NCBI GenBank assembly: GCA_031296355.1
Contig: JARLFX010000208.1
Coordinates: 1-9,085 of the forward strand
Source of the DNA: Acidobacteriaceae bacterium
GTDB taxonomy: Bacteria; Acidobacteriota; Terriglobia; Terriglobales; Acidobacteriaceae
Direction of reading: 5' to 3'
Length of the DNA: 9,085 bases
Below the pieces are notes generated by a model. It worked only from the letters and a program-made list of their open reading frames with translations, was not told the origin of the DNA and ran no database searches. Made by a program: the position numbers and the translations under genes. Below, one piece after another: positions 1 to 6,521 of this stretch. Within the stretch, counting starts at the first letter, position 1. Each line of letters starts with the position of its first letter.

Positions 1-203
1 AATGAAATGGACTGTTGCTTGCGGAGCCCTTCCGGGTTGTGGCACCAGGCGCATTGAAGAGGGCATCCCTTGAAAAAGACAGTGGTCCTGATGCCCGGAC
101 CGTCGCGTGTACAGAAGCGCTCGATGCCAAAGATGATCCCCCCTGGCGAAGCTTTGCCGGACACCTGCTGTGGTTCAATGTGTTTTGTAGGTATGGCTAT
201 CAA
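1..203 (-). CDS. Glycyl radical enzyme activating enzyme (radical SAM), N-terminal part, cut by window edge
   Basis: Reading minus from a TTG at 203-201 gives 67 codons without a stop up to the window edge. The translation holds the radical SAM cluster motif C-x3-C-x2-C ([13 protein letters not shown], Cys47, Cys51, Cys54), which binds the [4Fe-4S] cluster and SAM. Before it comes [14 protein letters not shown] (residues 33-46), the N-terminal signature of PFL and GRE activases. Such enzymes make the 5'-deoxyadenosyl radical that abstracts hydrogen from the glycine of the partner GRE. The partner is the GRE gene ending 48 bases upstream. The TTG start is preferred because GGAG lies 7 bases ahead of it; a GTG at 164-162 would give a length closer to typical activases but has no clear ribosome site. 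The part that would show ferredoxin-like extra clusters is outside the window. Family assignment is firm; the start is not. Confidence 0.9.
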   Translation of the reverse strand, partial: MIAIPTKHIEPQQVSGKASPGGIIFGIERFCTRDGPGIRTTVFFKGCPLQCAWCHNPEGLRKQQSIS

Positions 204-210
204 CTTTCTA

Positions 211-214
211 CTCC
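211..214 (-). promoter_or_regulatory. Ribosome binding site of the activase
   Basis: Minus-strand GGAG lies 7 bases before the TTG at 203-201, inside the 48-base gap after the GRE stop codon. It is the main argument for TTG over the GTG 13 codons further in, and suggests separate initiation on a shared GRE-activase transcript. Confidence 0.5.
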
Positions 215-251
215 GCTGACCGATCAATGCGAGAACTGGCCAGGCTGCTCA

Positions 252-2474
252 TCAATTGCAGATGAGTCTGTCAACGACGAGCTTCCTCATTTCTGGTGAC
301 AGGCTTGCAAAGTAGACGCTGAAACCCGTCACGCGAACGATAAGGTCTGGAAAGAGCTTCGGATTTCTGTCTGCCTCAACCACCTGTTGCTTGTTGAGGA
401 TGTTGATATTGATTTGCGTCCCTCCTAGATCGAAGTGGCCAAGGATGAGTGCAGCCACTTTGTCAACGCTCTCGGGCGTGTCTGGGAGTGATGGATCGAG
501 ATCAATCTGCAGCGGTGCCGTATTTCCATAACCGCACTGCACCTTTGCGACAGCGACGGCCATCGCTGTCGCCGCCCCGTCTCTGCGGAACCCCGGATCG
601 GGGCTGGCTCCGTGCGAGATGGGGTCGCTGGCATGGCGGCCATTTGGCGTGGCACCGAGCTTTTTTCCAAGCTGGATATTGAGAGCCCACGAGAAGATGC
701 CGGGAATCATTTTGAGACCGCGCGGAGTCCGGTTCTTTACGACTGCAGAGCTAAAGGACTGAGCAATCCGGACAGCCCACTCATCGCCAGTTGATTCGCC
801 ATTGCCGAACCTTCCAGAGTACTTCATAGTCAATCGAGCTATTTCACCCGCTGGGCCCGCCCAGTCTCCGTCCATATGGGCGAGAAGCTCAGGCCATGAA
901 AGACAATGCTGCATATCGATCTTTTCCTGCAAGGCCGCAAAGGAGTCCGCAACGGTCGCCAATCCAGCGGCATCTACACCAAAGGTGTAGTATTCGACGC
1001 CGCCGTGGCTGGCATCCAGCCCTTTTTCGATTGGTCCATGGCACAACAGATCCAGGACAATCTCTGGGAACACCTCGTGCATGTGCTCAAATTGATAGTC
1101 GATTCCCATAGCGACTGTCTCAAGAGCGGCTTGCTGGTGTTTGGTGAAGCGAGTCCACAACTCCTCCACGTTTGGCTTGACATCTGCGTCAGCAAGCATT
1201 TCGCGGAGTGCGATGTCGAGGATGCGGGGGAGGCTTACTTTGATCACGTCCATGCTGCCGTACTCGCGGCCTGGAATAGCGCTCCAATGGCATCCTGCAT
1301 ACGCCCGGTCGCGGGCATCCTCAATCGGGAACCCGCACGCTGCGAAACCAGAGATAGTATTGTCGACGCCAAGAAACTTGGGCATCCCTCCGCGGTCCTT
1401 AAGCAATATCTCGACGCCGCGCTTGAGCAGTTTGACATCCACATCTTTGCCGACACTGACGCCAATGTTGGCGGGAATCCGCAAACGGTGTGCTGCATCG
1501 AGCACAAGATATGACACTTTGCCCGTTACATCTTTCCCAGTAGAATCCGGCCCGCCTAACTGGATGTAGCCCGTATCGCGCAGCAGCAGGCACGCAAGAT
1601 GAAAAGTTGCCTCTTCGTCTGTGAGTCGGCCGACGTATGCATCTGCTTCGTAGAACGGCTGAAGTAGGACGTCAAGCTTACCCAGCGAGCCGCTTCCGTT
1701 GTACATGCGCGCTGCCAATTGGTACCAAAGTATCCATTGGCACGCTTCGCGGAAGGTCTGTGGCGGCTCGCAAACCAGGCGTTCATTGATAGAACTCATC
1801 TCGAAAAGATTCTCGCGTAGCTCCGGCCGAACCTCGGCCAGAGCGCGAGCAGCTTCAGCATGACGCGCGATCCAGTTCTGCATTCCAAGAACGACATGCC
1901 GCAGACCGGCATAGAAATCCTCTGATTCTGGATTCAATACGCGGTTCTTCTCGATCTTGCGCAACAAGCCGCCCCAGCCCAGGCGCAGTCCGATTGCGAG
2001 ATCCTGGCACATGTGTTGGCATGCCCCCACTGCAGGAACCGAATGGTATTTCTCATGGCTTGCCAACAGGTCGGAGCAGTCCAGGTCGGGTTTCCAGCCC
2101 AGTTTGCGATAGGACATGAAGTTGACCATGTACCCTCCGGCGAGCGACGACCCCGGTTCGATATAGGTGGGATGCATCTCCAACAGTTTGCGAAAGTTTT
2201 CGCCGCAGGCGCGTGGGCCAAAGAACTCGCCGCTGTCATCACTCGGGGTCGGTTTAAAAGTATTCATGATTACGTCGGTGATCGATATGCCCGAGCCACT
2301 CATGCTATGTACAACTTCTCGCACGGCCGCTGGAGGCAACACTATGCCGTGGTCGTCATAGTCCATCGATCCACGGACGGCTTGCTTCTCGATCGTTTGA
2401 GCACTCTTGGCAGCGCAAAGCGCCTCAAGACGCTCCGCATAGGACATGGTAAATTCCTTTGTGCCGGCAAGCAT
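252..2474 (-). CDS. Glycyl radical enzyme (PFL/glycerol dehydratase superfamily), reaction unknown
   Basis: A 740-residue cytosolic enzyme with no signal peptide. The PFL-type barrel fills most of it. Its active-site loop reads PIEDARDRAYAGCHW, with the thiyl cysteine at Cys395. The C-terminal glycyl radical domain has RVTGFSVYF, with the radical glycine at Gly717, preceded by GGTQININIL (684-693). GATPNGRHASDP (607-618) matches the conserved segment seen in glycerol dehydratase-type GREs. Those enzymes carry Cys-x-Glu, the Glu acting as general base; here the +2 residue is Trp397 and +1 is His396. The common dehydratase and choline-lyase chemistry is therefore unlikely as such. It is somewhat shorter than the roughly 780-830 residues common in that group. 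The ATG at 2474 has CGAGGAGG 6 bases ahead; an in-frame ATG nine codons later is a weaker alternative. The activase gene follows at once. Superfamily is certain; substrate cannot be told from sequence. Confidence 0.93.
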   Translation of the reverse strand: MLAGTKEFTMSYAERLEALCAAKSAQTIEKQAVRGSMDYDDHGIVLPPAAVREVVHSMSGSGISITDVIMNTFKPTPSDDSGEFFGPRACGENFRKLLEMHPTYIEPGSSLAGGYMVNFMSYRKLGWKPDLDCSDLLASHEKYHSVPAVGACQHMCQDLAIGLRLGWGGLLRKIEKNRVLNPESEDFYAGLRHVVLGMQNWIARHAEAARALAEVRPELRENLFEMSSINERLVCEPPQTFREACQWILWYQLAARMYNGSGSLGKLDVLLQPFYEADAYVGRLTDEEATFHLACLLLRDTGYIQLGGPDSTGKDVTGKVSYLVLDAAHRLRIPANIGVSVGKDVDVKLLKRGVEILLKDRGGMPKFLGVDNTISGFAACGFPIEDARDRAYAGCHWSAIPGREYGSMDVIKVSLPRILDIALREMLADADVKPNVEELWTRFTKHQQAALETVAMGIDYQFEHMHEVFPEIVLDLLCHGPIEKGLDASHGGVEYYTFGVDAAGLATVADSFAALQEKIDMQHCLSWPELLAHMDGDWAGPAGEIARLTMKYSGRFGNGESTGDEWAVRIAQSFSSAVVKNRTPRGLKMIPGIFSWALNIQLGKKLGATPNGRHASDPISHGASPDPGFRRDGAATAMAVAVAKVQCGYGNTAPLQIDLDPSLPDTPESVDKVAALILGHFDLGGTQININILNKQQVVEADRNPKLFPDLIVRVTGFSVYFASLSPEMRKLVVDRLICN

Positions 2475-2480
2475 GTTTGT

Positions 2481-2488
2481 CCTCCTCG
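2481..2488 (-). promoter_or_regulatory. Strong ribosome binding site of the GRE gene
   Basis: Minus-strand CGAGGAGG lies 6 bases before the ATG at 2474. It is the best ribosome site in the window and decides the start in favour of the first of two in-frame ATGs. Confidence 0.8.
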
Positions 2489-2511
2489 TGAAACAAAAAC
2501 CCCTTGCACGC

Positions 2512-2539
2512 CTCGCCGGATTCAGGCCGGATCGGCGAG
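2512..2539 (-). promoter_or_regulatory. Leader hairpin in the GRE 5' untranslated region
   Basis: On the minus strand CTCGCCG (2539-2533) can pair with CGGCGAG (2518-2512), a perfect 7-bp GC-rich stem around a 14-base loop. A second CCGG pairing inside competes with the stem. It ends 23 bases before the ribosome site, and TTTTTGTTT (2499-2491) follows after 12 bases. The hairpin-to-T distance is too long for an ordinary intrinsic terminator, so an attenuator or an operator is only a possibility. Confidence 0.35.
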
Positions 2540-2576
2540 CCTATTCTCATGGAAAAGAGTACGCGCGGAGATGTGA

Positions 2577-2605
2577 ATTACAAGCAGGTAAGTGGCGGTC
2601 GTCAA
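2577..2605 (-). promoter_or_regulatory. Sigma70-type promoter for the GRE-activase unit
   Basis: Reading minus, TTGACG (2605-2600) and TGTAAT (2582-2577) are separated by exactly 17 bases; each box differs from the consensus (TTGACA, TATAAT) at one position. A transcript would start near 2570, giving a leader of about 96 bases before the GRE ATG. Position and quality suggest the GRE and activase are transcribed separately from the glycosidase genes. This is a motif match by eye. Confidence 0.6.
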
Positions 2606-2607
2606 GT

Positions 2608-2624
2608 GTTTTGCCAGACAAAAC
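2608..2624. promoter_or_regulatory. Palindrome next to the -35 box, possible regulator site
   Basis: GTTTTG-N5-CAAAAC is a perfect inverted repeat with 6-base arms and a centre of CCAGA. It starts 3 bases upstream of the -35 box on the GRE promoter side, where an activator or repressor dimer could bind. I cannot name the regulator, and 6-base AT-rich arms can arise by chance. Confidence 0.35.
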
Positions 2625-2804
2625 GCATGGTGCATAAGGTTCCGTAAGGCTGCTTGAAATTTGCTAGTCGTGGATATTCTGGGAGCGGATTCATTTTGCT
2701 ACCTGAAATTTCGCACAGTGGCACAAAGAACACGCGATGCCGGACTTTCATCTCCAGGAGACAATTGGAGATGGGAGTTGGAGAATTCGTGCGTCGATGT
2801 TCAC

Positions 2805-4973
2805 CTATGCCTTGATTGCGGTAACTTCGAGGACCTCGACAGTCTGTTCATTCCCAAACATAATCGGTATACCACGCACCCAGTCGGACTTTTCAAAGTC
2901 GCCGAGTTTTCTTCCCGTAATAACTGAACTCAGCGTGTATCTCCCCGCGGGCATCAAGGGTAACTGCACAAGGGCAATGGCTTCCTTACACTTGTTGCGG
3001 AAAAGTGCAACCATGCCATCGCCGCTGTGCGCCAGGCGCGCATAGCCATCCCAGGCAGCCGGTGTCGTCTGCTGCCAACTACCAAGTGGGAAAAAGCTCT
3101 CGCTGATCTTCGTGCTTCTTCTCAACTTCTTAAACCAGCCAATCTTTTCGCGGTACCATTGCCGATCGGCCAAGCTCAGCTTGCGAAGGTCACCTAGTAG
3201 CACGGGCGCTGATCCGATGGCTGTCGCAAAGGTCTCCTGAATTGTTGGCAAGTCTGCATGCAGATTGCCGATCAACATGCTCTCGACAGGCATTGTGGCT
3301 GCTCGCTGATAGAGCAACTGCCGAGCCTGCAGGGGGCCCGCGGAGTTCGGCTGGGAGTCGTCCACGTTGCTCATCCAATCCAGATCGCCCGCCGCCAACA
3401 ACCCCGCGTCGATAATGTGCTTCTGGCCCCAGAGCTCGAAGGTCAAATCGAGCAGCACCTCCGGATGCTTCTCGTAAACCGCTTGTGTCACGAACGAAAT
3501 GCCTTCGTAAATCCGGTTGAGCGATTCCGCCCAGTTGCTATGCTCGTGGCCCTTACCCCAACAGCCCGGCGCTTCACCGTAGGCATTGAAGACAGTTGTC
3601 AGGTCGAGCTTCACATAGGCCAGGCGGAATCGCTCGATGGCGTCGATGACGCGGGCAGCCGCGGTCTCTCGAAATGCGGAGGCCATGCACATCACAGCCT
3701 TCGGGCCCGCCGCTGTCACGGTGATCTTGGGATTGCCTTCCTGGTTGAACGCCGCCCATTCCGGATGGTCGCGATAAACTGCGGTCGAGGTTCCAATGGC
3801 TGCAAGTGGAAGCCACAGGCCGAGCCTCATTCCTCTGGCTTCAGCGGCCTCGACGATGGGCTGCAACCCTTTGGGAAATGCGGTCAGGTCCACCGTGTTC
3901 TCGCCGTACTCCTTCTGCCATCCATCGTCGATGGTGAAGATATCCATTTCCATTGCGCCCGCCACATCGATCAGTTCAAGTGCAATAGCGCTATTGATTC
4001 TCCGTTGGAACGGTTCCCATGTGTTGTAGATCCACGGCGGTCCTTGCCGGTCGACGCGCCGCTCCAGAATCTGCGCCGTGTACGAAGGAAGCAACCATTG
4101 CGGATCGTTGAAGCCATCTGCTTTGCGAAACGCCACGAGAGACGCGCTGGCCGTGGTGAATGCTTCGCCGGGGGCGATTACGCGCTCGAAGGACATCAGA
4201 TCCGTGTCGTACAAAACCCCGATCCTCACATGATCTATTCTAGAAAAGCCGTCGATCTCGGTGCGCTTCATATATCCTGGAACCTCGCTGAGCACAGCGA
4301 TGCCATTGCCCGTTAATCCGTTGGCAACCAGCAACCCCGCATCCTCGGAGCGGCCTGTATAAAACGTCTCGCGCGGAATTGTGCCGTATTGCGTTAGCAG
4401 CGTAGTCTCATTTGCCGATCCGAGAGCAAGGTTGACGGATTCGATGTTAAGGTGCGAAATCCGCAATGCGAGCGCACCGATATTGTGCAACACTAGATGC
4501 TTGCGGATCGCTGGATGGCCGTTATAGCAGGTGTAAATTACGCACACTTCAAGAGCGAGATCTTTGTGGCGCAGCCTCACGGCGAGAGACTTGCCGTTGG
4601 GCAGAGGGCTCTCATCGGCGCCAAGCAAGGCGAACGTAGCATTTGTTCCCGCGCAGTTGTGCCCATCGCACAGGAACGAAAACTCCTGTCCCATGCCCGC
4701 GCGGTTCTTGCCCAGAAAAGTGAAATCCGTCCGCGTCGCCAGATCGGAGAATTGCTCCGTGAAGAGTCCCGACTTTGGTTGGAAGGTTATTAGCCTCTTT
4801 ATCTGATTGTTGCCTATAGTCCAGGATTGACCCTCGTCCGCACCGCTGGACGCCTCCTGCGTTTCTGAAGCCCCAGCGAATCCCCAGGGTAAAATGGCAC
4901 AGCCTGACGCCACCAGTGATCCCGTTAGAATCAGTTCTCTTCTGCTGACCAAAGTCCGACCAGTGTTCTTCAT
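2805..4973 (-). CDS. GH36-like alpha-galactosidase-type glycoside hydrolase, Tat-exported
   Basis: A 722-residue protein. The N-terminus has a twin-arginine leader, SRRELIL (Arg11, Arg12), then a hydrophobic stretch; cleavage near FAGA, or a weak lipobox ASGC at Cys25, would follow. A beta-sandwich-like N-domain of about 300 residues precedes a (beta/alpha)8 barrel with GH36 landmarks: TWEPF (from 318), FTIDDGW (346-352), FPKGLQPIVEAAEARGMRLGLW, and YVKLD with the likely nucleophile Asp457. These enzymes release terminal alpha-galactose or alpha-GalNAc with retention. The acid/base region normally reads W-x-S-D; here it is WMSNVDD (533-539), so Asn536 sits where Asp is expected. A C-terminal beta domain ends the protein. 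I start at ATG 4973 rather than the in-frame TTG at 4994, since GGAAA lies about 8 bases ahead of the ATG and nothing suitable precedes the TTG. It follows the fucosidase by 73 bases. Exact specificity is unknown. Confidence 0.8.
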   Translation of the reverse strand: MKNTGRTLVSRRELILTGSLVASGCAILPWGFAGASETQEASSGADEGQSWTIGNNQIKRLITFQPKSGLFTEQFSDLATRTDFTFLGKNRAGMGQEFSFLCDGHNCAGTNATFALLGADESPLPNGKSLAVRLRHKDLALEVCVIYTCYNGHPAIRKHLVLHNIGALALRISHLNIESVNLALGSANETTLLTQYGTIPRETFYTGRSEDAGLLVANGLTGNGIAVLSEVPGYMKRTEIDGFSRIDHVRIGVLYDTDLMSFERVIAPGEAFTTASASLVAFRKADGFNDPQWLLPSYTAQILERRVDRQGPPWIYNTWEPFQRRINSAIALELIDVAGAMEMDIFTIDDGWQKEYGENTVDLTAFPKGLQPIVEAAEARGMRLGLWLPLAAIGTSTAVYRDHPEWAAFNQEGNPKITVTAAGPKAVMCMASAFRETAAARVIDAIERFRLAYVKLDLTTVFNAYGEAPGCWGKGHEHSNWAESLNRIYEGISFVTQAVYEKHPEVLLDLTFELWGQKHIIDAGLLAAGDLDWMSNVDDSQPNSAGPLQARQLLYQRAATMPVESMLIGNLHADLPTIQETFATAIGSAPVLLGDLRKLSLADRQWYREKIGWFKKLRRSTKISESFFPLGSWQQTTPAAWDGYARLAHSGDGMVALFRNKCKEAIALVQLPLMPAGRYTLSSVITGRKLGDFEKSDWVRGIPIMFGNEQTVEVLEVTAIKA

Positions 4974-5046
4974 TTCTGTTTTCCAACCTTCCAAGGATTC
5001 GATGTCATTGCATCCTCGCCACTTCGTGAAAGTCTATCCAAGTGAG

Positions 5047-6390
5047 CTAACGCAGCTCCAACACCGGAATGCCATGTTCCCAAAATGCCTTGTCCAGAGG
5101 AACCGTTATTGCCTTACCGTTTGTCTGAAAGTTCAGTGGTTTTCCTGTACCAACCAGTTTCACCTGGTGCACCGGGCGTTCGAGCGGACTAAGCTTGACT
5201 TCCGTTGCGTTCTCGTCCATCACAAACACGAACACGCTCGTGCCGCGCGCAGTGGTGCGATAAGCATCCTTGTTTTGGAGCGGGCCGTACGTGCTGCCGT
5301 ATATTGCTGCCTGATTGCGCCGTGTCCACTCGCCCACTGCCTGAAGGCGCTCCACAAACTCCGCTTGGATTTGGCCATCTGCTTGCGGCCCCACGTCCAG
5401 CAGCAAGTTACCGCCACGGCTGATGATCTCAATCAACGAGCGAATCAGTGCATCGGGTGACTTGAAGTTGCGGTCCTTGGGCTTGTACGCCCACGAGTTG
5501 TTGATAGTCATGCACGCCTCCCAAGGCTCGAAGTCTTCTGGCCTGGGAACAGCGCCGCCCATTTTGTCTGCCGAGGTTCGGTCCTGACTGTCCATCCGCA
5601 CGCCCTTCACCGGAATCGACTTGGGAATGAACTGCTCGGGAGTGCTGAAGTCGGCGAAGATGTTGAGGCGGTTGTTGACCAACGTCGCCGGTTGCAGGTG
5701 GTGGACCTGATCAATGAAGCGCTGGCCGTCGTACTGGTCCTGCACTTTCACTTCGACCGAGTCGAACCACATTTCGGCTACGGGACCATAACGAGTGAGC
5801 AATTCGTCCAGTTGCAGGCCCATGTAATCAAGATAAAGCGGCCATTCAGGGCGCTCAGGCTCTCCGTGATAGTTGACGGCGGCGAGTTTGGATGTGTCAC
5901 GAAATGCCGGATGATTCATGTCTGGGGGCGAATAATAGAAGCCGAGCGGCATTCCATCCGAATGACAGGCGTCGGCTAACTGCCGGGTAATGTCCTTGCC
6001 GTAGGGCGTACGTGTGATCTTGTAGCTCGTGTAGAGGGAGTCGAACATGCAGAAGCCGTCATGGTGCTTAGTGGTGAAGACCATGTAGCGCTGGCCGGCG
6101 GACTTTGCAAGTGCGACCCACGCGTGGGGATCGAAATTGACCGGGTTGAAACGCTGGGGCAGAGCTCGGTATTCAGCTTCCGTGATCTCGCCCTTGGGGC
6201 GAAGGATGGGCCAGGAAGCTTCGACACCCGCGACCGAATACGGACCCCAGTGAATAAACATGCCGAACTTGGCTTCCCGAAACCAGCGCAACCTGTCAGC
6301 CCTGCCTGCCAGAGCGCGAAGCGGGCTCACGCGGCAAGCCATCGCTGTAGCTCCGGAAGCCCGCAAAAACTCTCTTCGATTCCAATTCAT
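5047..6390 (-). CDS. GH29 alpha-L-fucosidase, Tat-exported
   Basis: A 447-residue enzyme that would remove terminal alpha-L-fucose from glycans outside the cytoplasm. The leader NRREFLRASG (residues 4-13) is a clear Tat signal, with cleavage plausible after ALA near residue 28. The GH29 landmarks are in order: WFREAKFGMFIHWGPYS (36-52), KHHDGFCMFDS (108-118), GPVAEMWFDS (202-211) with the nucleophile Asp210, WEACMTINNSW (290-300) with Glu291 as a candidate acid/base, and GGNLLLDVGPQADG (326-339). A short C-terminal beta domain follows the catalytic barrel. Length fits single-domain GH29 members. The ATG at 6390 has AGAGG 8 bases ahead. A 131-base gap separates it from the upstream gene and 73 bases from the downstream one, consistent with an operon. 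A 5-bp inverted repeat (GAGCT/AGCTC, 5044-5058) overlaps the stop codon. Family is certain; linkage preference is not predictable. Confidence 0.95.
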   Translation of the reverse strand: MNWNRREFLRASGATAMACRVSPLRALAGRADRLRWFREAKFGMFIHWGPYSVAGVEASWPILRPKGEITEAEYRALPQRFNPVNFDPHAWVALAKSAGQRYMVFTTKHHDGFCMFDSLYTSYKITRTPYGKDITRQLADACHSDGMPLGFYYSPPDMNHPAFRDTSKLAAVNYHGEPERPEWPLYLDYMGLQLDELLTRYGPVAEMWFDSVEVKVQDQYDGQRFIDQVHHLQPATLVNNRLNIFADFSTPEQFIPKSIPVKGVRMDSQDRTSADKMGGAVPRPEDFEPWEACMTINNSWAYKPKDRNFKSPDALIRSLIEIISRGGNLLLDVGPQADGQIQAEFVERLQAVGEWTRRNQAAIYGSTYGPLQNKDAYRTTARGTSVFVFVMDENATEVKLSPLERPVHQVKLVGTGKPLNFQTNGKAITVPLDKAFWEHGIPVLELR

Positions 6391-6521
6391 TGTTCTGTCC
6401 TCTCAAGATTTCGTGCGAAAAGCATCCCCTATCCCTGATCAGTACGGATGCAAGGTTGAGGAGTTATTAGGATGAGACCGCGCAACAACTTCGCGTGCTC
6501 CCATGGAGGTCTGCGCCTGAC
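6391..6521 (-). other. 131-base gap before the fucosidase gene
   Basis: This is the longest gap within the glycosidase block. It ends with the fucosidase ribosome site AGAGG (6399-6403). I see no convincing promoter pair and no terminator with a T-run, so read-through from the upstream gene is the simplest reading. Confidence 0.4.

Larger units (their letters stand above)
2475..2804 (-). other. 330-base intergenic regulatory region between the glycosidase block and the GRE gene
   Basis: I see no convincing gene here on either strand. On the minus strand it holds a sigma70-type promoter (2577-2605), a palindrome just upstream of the -35 box (2608-2624), a leader hairpin (2512-2539) followed by a T-rich tract (2491-2499), and a strong ribosome site (2481-2488). 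Nearer the upstream gene is an inverted repeat, ATCTCC/GGAGAT with an 11-base loop (2750-2772), which lacks the T-run of an intrinsic terminator. The 8-mer TGAAATTT occurs twice, at 2655-2662 and 2704-2711, with starts 49 bases apart. I could not find an FNR-type TTGAT-N4-ATCAA site. Confidence 0.6.

Noticed and set aside
15..299. A 94-codon open frame on the plus strand at the left end.
   Set aside because: The opposite strand encodes the radical SAM motif and the end of the GRE, which explain the open frame.
906..1514. A 202-codon open frame on the plus strand.
   Set aside because: It is antisense to the core of the glycyl radical enzyme, including its active-site loop; no recognisable product.
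252..2474. Calling the GRE a propanediol or glycerol dehydratase because of the fucosidase nearby.
   Set aside because: The Glu of the Cys-x-Glu motif needed for that chemistry is Trp here, so the context argument is not enough.
2750..2772. Inverted repeat ATCTCC/GGAGAT as a terminator of the glycosidase block.
   Set aside because: The stem is only 6 bp with an 11-base loop, and no T-run follows on the minus strand.
2661..2927. An 88-codon plus-strand open frame across the intergenic region before the GRE.
   Set aside because: Nearly half overlaps the GH36-like gene in antisense; there is no good ribosome site and the protein looks like a random translation.
3258..4316. A 352-codon open frame on the plus strand.
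   Set aside because: It lies wholly antisense to the GH36-like gene, whose protein has clear family motifs. The antisense translation is rich in Arg, His and Cys and shows no domain I recognise.
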